Origin: Bacteroidaceae bacterium
GTDB lineage: Bacteria; Bacteroidota; Bacteroidia; Bacteroidales; Bacteroidaceae
NCBI GenBank assembly: GCA_900770705.1
Contig: CAAGLF010000012.1
Coordinates: 1-11,263, forward strand
Length of the DNA: 11,263 bases
Reading direction: 5' to 3'
Shown: positions 5,798 through 11,263 of the stretch, in pieces
Numbering within the stretch: the stretch's first letter is position 1
Layout of the letters: every line of letters begins with the position of its first letter
Made by a program: the position numbers and the translations under genes
Notes under the pieces: generated by a model
What the model was told of the DNA's origin: nothing
Databases searched by the model: none
The model's input: the letters and a program-made list of their open reading frames with translations, nothing else

Positions 5798-6583
5798 CTA
5801 TTCTTCGCCCATATTTCTCACGATGCCGTGTTTCGTACCCTTGATGAAGTCGATGATGTTGCGTATTTCGTCGCTCATAGGTATCTGGTCGGCAATTTTC
5901 TGCACGACATCCTCCAGACTGTAGTTGCCGGTGTAGACCAGACGATAGGTGTTGGAGATGTGGCGGAGCACTCTGTCGGTCACACCTTGGTGTTTCAGAA
6001 TAATAGAGTTGACTCCGTGGTATGCAGCGGGGTTGCCGCCGAGTATGACGTAGGGGGGCACGTCCTTCTGTACGCGGCAGCCGCTCTGTATGAGGGAGTA
6101 GCGTCCCACACGTACGTGCTGCTGCGTCACGACGAAGTTGGACTGTATGCTGCAGTCTTCGATGTCGCACTCTCCGGCCACGCAGGCGCCGATACCGATG
6201 ATACAGCGGTTGTGGATATTGACGTCGTGGCAGATGTGGGCCTTGTCCATCAGGAAGTTGCCGTCGCCGATGGTGGTGCAGCCGTCGTCGTAGCTGCTTC
6301 CGGCGACGACGACATTCTCGCGAATGCGGTTGTCGTTTCCGATGCGTACGCGGTGGGGATGACCTTCGACATAATGAAAATCTTGAGGCGTGGCACCGAT
6401 GACTGTGTTCTGATAAATGATGTTGTTCGCCCCCATCGTCGTGCCTTCGAGTATGGAAACGTGCGGCATGATGACGCAGTTGTCTCCTATCTCCACACCC
6501 GCTTCGATGTAGGCGAAGGGTTTTACTTCTACGTTGTTACCCAGTCTTGCCTTGGGGTCGACGTAAGCTAAAGGACTGATCAT
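5798..6583 (-). CDS. LpxA-family acyl-ACP--UDP-N-acetylglucosamine O-acyltransferase, diverged paralogue
   Basis: 261 residues, as usual for LpxA, which moves a hydroxyacyl chain from ACP to the 3-OH of UDP-GlcNAc in the first step of lipid A synthesis. Residues 1-185 form hexapeptide (left-handed beta-helix) repeats such as VEIGDN, VRIGND, TTIGDG; 190-258 form the C-terminal helices. The catalytic His of E. coli LpxA (H125) is H119 in AHICHD (115-120), and DVPPYVI (174-180) is conserved. Aligning by eye, E. coli D74, H122, Q161 and N198 are kept (D68, H116, Q155, N192), but K76, H99, H144, H160, E200, R204 and R205 are replaced (H70, A94, E138, Q154, I194, H198, Q199). It may therefore be a second LpxA-like enzyme with a different substrate and not the housekeeping one. 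The ATG follows the outer-membrane factor stop by 26 nt, so it is probably the last gene of the efflux operon. Confidence 0.82.
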   Translation of the reverse strand: MISPLAYVDPKARLGNNVEVKPFAYIEAGVEIGDNCVIMPHVSILEGTTMGANNIIYQNTVIGATPQDFHYVEGHPHRVRIGNDNRIRENVVVAGSSYDDGCTTIGDGNFLMDKAHICHDVNIHNRCIIGIGACVAGECDIEDCSIQSNFVVTQQHVRVGRYSLIQSGCRVQKDVPPYVILGGNPAAYHGVNSIILKHQGVTDRVLRHISNTYRLVYTGNYSLEDVVQKIADQIPMSDEIRNIIDFIKGTKHGIVRNMGEE

Positions 6584-6609
6584 AGTGTTGGAATTAGATT
6601 AGAGGTTCG

Positions 6610-7980
6610 TTAATTTCTGCCGCCTCCCAGCGCCTGGTAGAGGCTGATGGCAGCCTGTACGCGGGCGTACTTGTCGGAAATGAGCGACAGCTGTGCATTC
6701 AGCAGGCTCTGCTGCGCCGTCAGCTTCTCGAGGTAGGTCGTCGAGTTGGTGTACTTGAAGAGGTCTTCGGTCTTGGAGAGGGCCGTCTGGAGCTGTTCCA
6801 CCTCCTTCTCGCGGCTTTCCTGCTTGCGGATGGCCGTCTGGTAGGAACTCAGGGCGTCGGAAACTTCCTGTCCGGCCGTCAGCAGGGTCTGACGGAAGTC
6901 GAGCGTCAGCTCTTCCTCGGTGAGTTTGGCAAGTTGCAGGTTGCCCCGGATTTTTCCCTGGGCGAACAGCGGCTGTACCACGGAGGCCGCAGCCTGTGCG
7001 ATGAACTTGGCCGGATTGATGACCGCGCTGCCGGCGCTGTTCGTCCAGCCTGCCAGTCCGCTGATGGTCAGCGAGGGATAGAAGGCTGAGCGTGCGATGT
7101 TCGTGTCGTAGAAAGCACTGGCCAGCTGCAACTCTGCCAGGCGTACGTCGGGACGATTGCTCAGCAGCTGCGCCGGAACGCCTGCACTGAGCGTCTGCGG
7201 GAAGCAGTCGGCGTTGAAAGCGCTGCGGGAGATGGCGTGCGGAGCCTCGTTGAGCAGCATGCAGAGGGCATTTTCGGCCTGACGAATGCTGTTTTCGAGC
7301 GTCGGCACCGTCGTGAGGAGCTCATAGTAGTTTGCTTTGGTCTGTGCCACGGCCGCGTTGGTCGTCATAGCTGCCACTTGCATAGCCTCCATCGTCTCTA
7401 CGTTCTTCTTCCAGAGCACGATGGTCTCGTTAGTGGTCTGCAACTGGGCATCCAGCATTTGCAGCGTGAAGTAAAGGTTGGCCACGGCCGAGATAATGGC
7501 CGTTTGCGTGGCCTGCTTTCCTGCTTTGGCCTGCATTTCCAGGACGCCGGCCTTCTTGAGATTGTTTCGCAGGTTGCCCCACGAACCTAATTCCCAGGAA
7601 ACGGAAAGGGGCAGGGTGTACGTCTTTGTAGCCTTGCTGCCATCAAAGCTGGAAATGCTGCCTTGCGGAGCCAACGCCATAGAAGGCAGATATGCCAGCT
7701 TGGAAAGCGTGAGGGGAATGCGGGCTTTCTCGATAGTCAGGTCGGCTTTCTTCATATCCGTGTTCTGCGTCAGCGCTTTCCCGATGAGCGTTTGCAGCTG
7801 CGGGTCGGTAAAGACTTCTCTCCACGGCATATTGCCGAAACTGGCCGTGTCTGAAGCGATAGCATCGCGGAAGAGGTTCTCGGTGGAACGCTCTGCGATC
7901 TCCGGACGCTCATAGTTTTTATACAGATTGCAACTTACGAGCGAGCAAGAGGCAATCAATAAGGTGAATATCTGTTTCAT
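6610..7980 (-). CDS. RND efflux system outer-membrane lipoprotein, NodT/OprM (TolC-like) family
   Basis: 456-residue outer-membrane factor forming the trimeric exit duct of a tripartite efflux pump. Residues 1-16 are a lipoprotein signal peptide (MKQIFTLLIASCSLVS), with lipobox LVSC and the lipidated Cys at 17; the mature start CNLYKNYERPE is typical of the NodT/CusC group. Two repeated outer-membrane-efflux domains follow, with the characteristic LLSNRPDVRLAELQLASAFYDTNIARSAFYPSLTISG signature at about 270-307 and long heptad-like helices (about 150-245 and 340-450) that build the alpha-barrel. The length is normal and no disruption is seen. It lies 104 nt downstream of the pump gene on the same strand and 26 nt before the LpxA-like gene, fitting an operon of adaptor, pump, outer-membrane factor and acyltransferase. 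Confidence 0.92.
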   Translation of the reverse strand: MKQIFTLLIASCSLVSCNLYKNYERPEIAERSTENLFRDAIASDTASFGNMPWREVFTDPQLQTLIGKALTQNTDMKKADLTIEKARIPLTLSKLAYLPSMALAPQGSISSFDGSKATKTYTLPLSVSWELGSWGNLRNNLKKAGVLEMQAKAGKQATQTAIISAVANLYFTLQMLDAQLQTTNETIVLWKKNVETMEAMQVAAMTTNAAVAQTKANYYELLTTVPTLENSIRQAENALCMLLNEAPHAISRSAFNADCFPQTLSAGVPAQLLSNRPDVRLAELQLASAFYDTNIARSAFYPSLTISGLAGWTNSAGSAVINPAKFIAQAAASVVQPLFAQGKIRGNLQLAKLTEEELTLDFRQTLLTAGQEVSDALSSYQTAIRKQESREKEVEQLQTALSKTEDLFKYTNSTTYLEKLTAQQSLLNAQLSLISDKYARVQAAISLYQALGGGRN

Positions 7981-8016
7981 TTTATTGTGTTAGGGGCGTA
8001 AACTGTCCTTCGAGGC

Positions 8017-8060
8017 CGGCGGAGGGGCTTCCCGCCTCCGCCGCGCCGCCTTGTGGCGGC
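8017..8060 (-). other. Paired GC-rich hairpins between pump and outer-membrane factor genes
   Basis: The 104-nt spacer (7981-8084) contains two adjacent inverted repeats: 9 bp (8017-8025 with 8035-8043, 9-nt loop) and 6 bp (8045-8050 with 8055-8060, 4-nt loop). No T-run follows on the minus strand, so full termination is not expected. They could slow 3'-5' decay or partially reduce expression of the distal genes. Confidence 0.5.
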
Positions 8061-8084
8061 CACCTCCGAAATGACAGGGAAATA

Positions 8085-11000
8085 CTATTTTGAATACTGC
8101 TCGATGTCCGCCTTGGCAGCCGTATTGTCAATGTCTTCCCACTGCATAGGCGTGAGTTTCTCCTGCAGATACTGGAATATCACGAAGAGAGACGGAACTA
8201 TGAATATCTGACAAATCATACCGATGGACATACCGCCGATAGCCGCAATACCCAGCGAACGGTTGGAGTTCGCACCTACGCCGAAGGCGAACATAAGCGG
8301 CAGAAGTCCGATAATCATAGCAAGAGACGTCATCAAAATAGGACGCAGACGGGCTCCGGCACCAAGGACGGCGGCCCAGGTGATACTCATACCCATCTTA
8401 CGACGGTCGAGCGCGAACTCTACAATCAGAATGGCATTCTTGGCCAAAAGTCCGATCAACATAATCAAGGCAATCTGCACGTAAATGTTGTTTGACGCCT
8501 CGTTGAAGATGGGTATCAGCCCCATCAGGTGCAGCAAGATGAACGATCCGGCCAAGCCGAAGGGCACGGAGAGCAACACGGAAAGGGGCAAGATGTAACT
8601 CTCGTACTGCGCGGACAGCAAGAGATAGATGAACACGAAGCATAGTACGAACACGATGGCCGTAGTGCTGCCGCTCGTCGACTGCTCTTCGCGAGTCAGG
8701 CCCGAATACTCGTAACTGTAGCCCGTAGGAAGGTTCTGCTTTGCCACTTCTTCGATAGCCTTAATCGCTTCGCCTGAAGTGTAGCCCGTTGCGGGGTTAC
8801 CGTTAATCGTAATGCTGGTGTACATATTGAAACGGTTGATGTTGTCGGGGCCGTTGGTCGGGGTAAGTGTGACGAACTCCGTGATAGGAGCCATTTCTCC
8901 GTTGTCGTTTTTCACTTTAATCTTATATAGACTTTCGAAGTTGGCCCTCTCGGAGCGTTCCGACTGTATCATGACGCGGTAGAGCTTGCCGAAACGGTTG
9001 AAGTTCGACGAGTAGAGACCGCCGTAGTACCCCTGGAGTGTGCTCAATATGGAGGAGGGGGAAATACCGGCGCGTTTGCACTTTGCAGCGTCGATGTCGA
9101 TGAGATATTCGGGGAAGTTTGTCGAGAAAGTGGTCTGTGCCGACTCGATTTCGGGGCGTTCCGTCAGTTTGGCTATGAAGTCGTTGGAAACTTGTTGGAA
9201 CTTCGTGAGCTCACCGCCCGTTCTGTCCTGCAAGTTGATGACGAAACCGTTCGTGGCGCCGTAACCGGTAATCATAGGAGGCTGGAAGAAGAGCACCTGT
9301 GCGTCCTTGAATGCCTTCTGGGACTGCAGGTAGAGATTTGCGAAGACTACCGTAGAGCTTTCGGTGAGGGAGTTTCGCTCTTCCCAGTCCTTCAGCTTGA
9401 TGATGAAGCTTCCGTAGCTCGGGCCTTGGCCTCCGATGAAGGAGTAGCCGCTGATCATCGTACTGCTTTCGACTAAGGGCGAAGACTGTACGAGACTGTC
9501 GACCTGGGAGAGTACGGCTTCGGTTCTGTCCTGCGAGGTACCCGGCGGCATCGTCACGACTCCCATCACGGTGCCCGTATCTTCGGCGGGTACCATTGCG
9601 GTCGGTGTGCGTTGCATTAATATAAGGAGTGCGGCAATGCCGATTCCTACCATTACGAGGGTGAGAACGGGGCGTTGGATGAAGCGAAGCACGCCTTTCT
9701 TGTACTTGCCGAGCAGTTTGTCGTAGTTGCGGTTGAACCAGAAGTGGAAACGGTCGACGATCGACTTGTTTTTCTCTCCCAGCTCGTGCTCCGTGTGTGC
9801 TTTCAGGAAGACGGCGCAGAGTGCGGGGGAGAGCGTCAGGGCGTTCAAGGCTGAAAAACCGATGGCGATGGCCATTGTGAGACCGAACTGGCGGTAGAAG
9901 GTTCCGGATGTGCCGCCCATAAAGCTTACGGGGATGAACACGGCCATCATCACGAGGGTAATGGAGATGATGGCGCCGCCGAGTTCGGCCATTGCGTCGA
10001 TGGAGGCCTTTTTGGCCGACTTGTATCCCATATCAAGCTTGGCGTGTACGCCTTCGACCACCACAATCGCGTCGTCGACTACGATGGCGATGGCTAAGAC
10101 GAGGGCCGAGAGTGTCAGCAGGTTCAGCGAGAATCCTATCAGGTAGAGTGCGAAGAATGTGCCGATCAGAGCGACGGGTATCGCGATGGTAGGAATGAGG
10201 GTGGAGCGCAAGTCCTGCAGGAAGATGTACACTACGATGAACACCAGCACAAATGCTTCGAAGAGGGTCTTGATAACTTCCTCGATGGAGGCAAAGAGGA
10301 AGTCGTTGGCGTTCTGTGCGACGCGAATGTTGAGGCCGGGGGGCAGGTCTTCCTTGCACTTTTCGAGCAGGGCTTCGATGTCCTTGATAATCTGTGTGGC
10401 GTTGGAGCCCGCAGTTTGGAAGATAATGCTCGAGACGGCGTTGTGCCCGTTCACGTGTCCGGAGAAGGCATAGGTTTCGCGTCCCAATTCCACGCGGGCT
10501 ACGTCTTTGAGGCGGATGACGTTGCCGTCGGTCGTCGACTTGATGACCATGTCCTCAAATTCGTCGGCTTCCTGCAGACGGCCTTTGTAGCGGAGTGTAT
10601 ATTGGTACGTCTGGTTTTCCCTTTCGCCGATGCTGCCGGGCGCAGCTTCGATGTTCTGTTCCGCAAGTATGCCGGCGATGTCGGAAGGTACGAGGCCGTA
10701 TTCCGCCATACGCTCGGGGTTGAGCCAGATGCGCATAGAGTAGCTCGCGCCCATAATCATAGCGTCGCCTACGCCCTGCACACGCTGCACTTGGGGGATG
10801 ACATTGATTTTTGCATAGTTCTCGATGAACGACGGCGTGTACCTGTCTTCTTCGTCGACGATGGAGAAGACAAGCAGCATGGAGTTCTGGCGTTTTTGCG
10901 TGACGACGCCGACTCTCGTTACTTCGGCGGGGAGCATACCCTGGGCTTTGGAGACGCGGTTTTGCACGTTCACGGCAGCCATATCGGGGTCTGTGCCTTG

Positions 11001-11263
11001 CTTGAAGGTGATGGTGATGGTGGCGGAGCCGGTGTTCGTGGCCGTAGAGGACATATAGTCCATGTTCTCCACACCGTTGATTTGCTCTTCGAGCGGGGCG
11101 ATGACGGAGTTGAGCACGGTCTGCGCGTTGGCGCCGGTGTAGGTGGTGCTTACCTGTACGGTAGGCGGCGCTATGTCGGGGTATTGCGTGATAGGTAGGG
11201 AGACAAGTCCCAGACAGCCCAGGATAACGATCAGGATGGAGATGACCGTTGAGAAGATCGGAA
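8085..11263 (-). CDS. RND multidrug efflux pump permease, HAE1/AcrB type (N-terminus cut by window edge)
   Basis: Inner-membrane proton/drug antiporter of a tripartite pump. 1058 residues are visible; the open frame reaches the edge and begins PIFSTVISILIVILG, which matches AcrB TM1 from about residue 9, so only about eight codons are missing. QYPDIAPPTVQVS follows as in AcrB. Proton-relay residues are present: the Asp pair in IVVDDAIVVVEGV (visible 396-397, AcrB D407/D408), Lys in LLAKNAILIVE (about 941, AcrB K940), and RLRPILMTS (AcrB R971/T978 region). Twelve membrane segments and two large periplasmic loops are in the expected places (porter/docking loops after TM1 and TM7). A GTG at 11117 is an internal codon and not the start. 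No frameshift is seen. The periplasmic adaptor gene is expected immediately upstream, outside the window. Drug range cannot be predicted. Confidence 0.95.
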   Translation of the reverse strand, partial: PIFSTVISILIVILGCLGLVSLPITQYPDIAPPTVQVSTTYTGANAQTVLNSVIAPLEEQINGVENMDYMSSTATNTGSATITITFKQGTDPDMAAVNVQNRVSKAQGMLPAEVTRVGVVTQKRQNSMLLVFSIVDEEDRYTPSFIENYAKINVIPQVQRVQGVGDAMIMGASYSMRIWLNPERMAEYGLVPSDIAGILAEQNIEAAPGSIGERENQTYQYTLRYKGRLQEADEFEDMVIKSTTDGNVIRLKDVARVELGRETYAFSGHVNGHNAVSSIIFQTAGSNATQIIKDIEALLEKCKEDLPPGLNIRVAQNANDFLFASIEEVIKTLFEAFVLVFIVVYIFLQDLRSTLIPTIAIPVALIGTFFALYLIGFSLNLLTLSALVLAIAIVVDDAIVVVEGVHAKLDMGYKSAKKASIDAMAELGGAIISITLVMMAVFIPVSFMGGTSGTFYRQFGLTMAIAIGFSALNALTLSPALCAVFLKAHTEHELGEKNKSIVDRFHFWFNRNYDKLLGKYKKGVLRFIQRPVLTLVMVGIGIAALLILMQRTPTAMVPAEDTGTVMGVVTMPPGTSQDRTEAVLSQVDSLVQSSPLVESSTMISGYSFIGGQGPSYGSFIIKLKDWEERNSLTESSTVVFANLYLQSQKAFKDAQVLFFQPPMITGYGATNGFVINLQDRTGGELTKFQQVSNDFIAKLTERPEIESAQTTFSTNFPEYLIDIDAAKCKRAGISPSSILSTLQGYYGGLYSSNFNRFGKLYRVMIQSERSERANFESLYKIKVKNDNGEMAPITEFVTLTPTNGPDNINRFNMYTSITINGNPATGYTSGEAIKAIEEVAKQNLPTGYSYEYSGLTREEQSTSGSTTAIVFVLCFVFIYLLLSAQYESYILPLSVLLSVPFGLAGSFILLHLMGLIPIFNEASNNIYVQIALIMLIGLLAKNAILIVEFALDRRKMGMSITWAAVLGAGARLRPILMTSLAMIIGLLPLMFAFGVGANSNRSLGIAAIGGMSIGMICQIFIVPSLFVIFQYLQEKLTPMQWEDIDNTAAKADIEQYSK

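Noticed and set aside
5828..6571. 247-codon plus-strand open frame opposite the LpxA-like gene
   Set aside because: Antisense shadow reflecting the repeated hexapeptide codons; no start context and no motifs.
8085..11117. GTG at 11117 as the pump start
   Set aside because: It would delete TM1; the 48 codons upstream translate to typical AcrB N-terminal sequence reaching the window edge.
10416..11198. 260-codon plus-strand open frame opposite the RND pump
   Set aside because: Mirror-codon shadow of a well conserved pump gene; Val/Asp/Gly/His-rich with no recognisable fold.
1..11263. Insertion sequence, CRISPR array, tRNA or rRNA
   Set aside because: No transposase-like protein, regularly spaced repeats, cloverleaf or rRNA-like sequence was recognised on either strand.

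Overview
The window looks like a Bacteroidales chromosome (Bacteroides/Prevotella relatives). Non-coding stretches carry TAnnTTTG elements, the -7 hexamer-like signature of the Bacteroidetes primary sigma factor, and no E. coli-like -35/-10 pairs. The gene content also fits: a DUF2582 winged-helix protein, a DUF1460 cysteine peptidase, an RND efflux operon whose outer-membrane factor is a lipoprotein, and an LpxA-family enzyme. The species cannot be named from this sequence. Coding DNA is rather GC-rich, most of all in the glycosyltransferase gene.

Left part (1-3021): a two-gene restriction-modification unit on the + strand. A Dam-type adenine-N6 methyltransferase has its first few codons cut off by the window edge. 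Two bases after its stop begins a 658-residue endonuclease of the AlwI/MlyI/PleI/N.BstNBI type IIS family. A 17-bp perfect hairpin with A and T flanks closes the unit and also faces the converging glycosyltransferase gene.

Centre (3022-5713): an orphan family-2 glycosyltransferase on the - strand is divergent from a small DUF2582 winged-helix gene on the + strand, with Bacteroides-type promoter motifs for each. The winged-helix gene has its own terminator. The roughly 350-base gap after it holds a candidate small minus-strand transcription unit (promoter-like motif, about 85 nt, hairpin plus T-run), then a TAACTTTG promoter driving a DUF1460 secreted or lipid-anchored peptidase.

Right part (5714-11263): a minus-strand envelope operon read from right to left. 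It encodes an RND inner-membrane pump of the HAE1/AcrB type (missing about eight N-terminal residues at the window edge), a NodT/OprM-type outer-membrane lipoprotein, and an LpxA-family acyltransferase 26 nt further on. It ends at a 31-bp near-perfect hairpin shared with the convergent DUF1460 gene. The periplasmic adaptor is expected just beyond the right edge.

No RNA operon, tRNA, CRISPR array, transposase or complete mobile element was seen. The items most worth a second look are the type IIS restriction unit (homodimeric cutter, or nickase large subunit?), the LpxA-like protein that keeps the catalytic histidine but has lost many substrate-site residues known from E. coli LpxA, and the possible small RNA at about 4421-4510.
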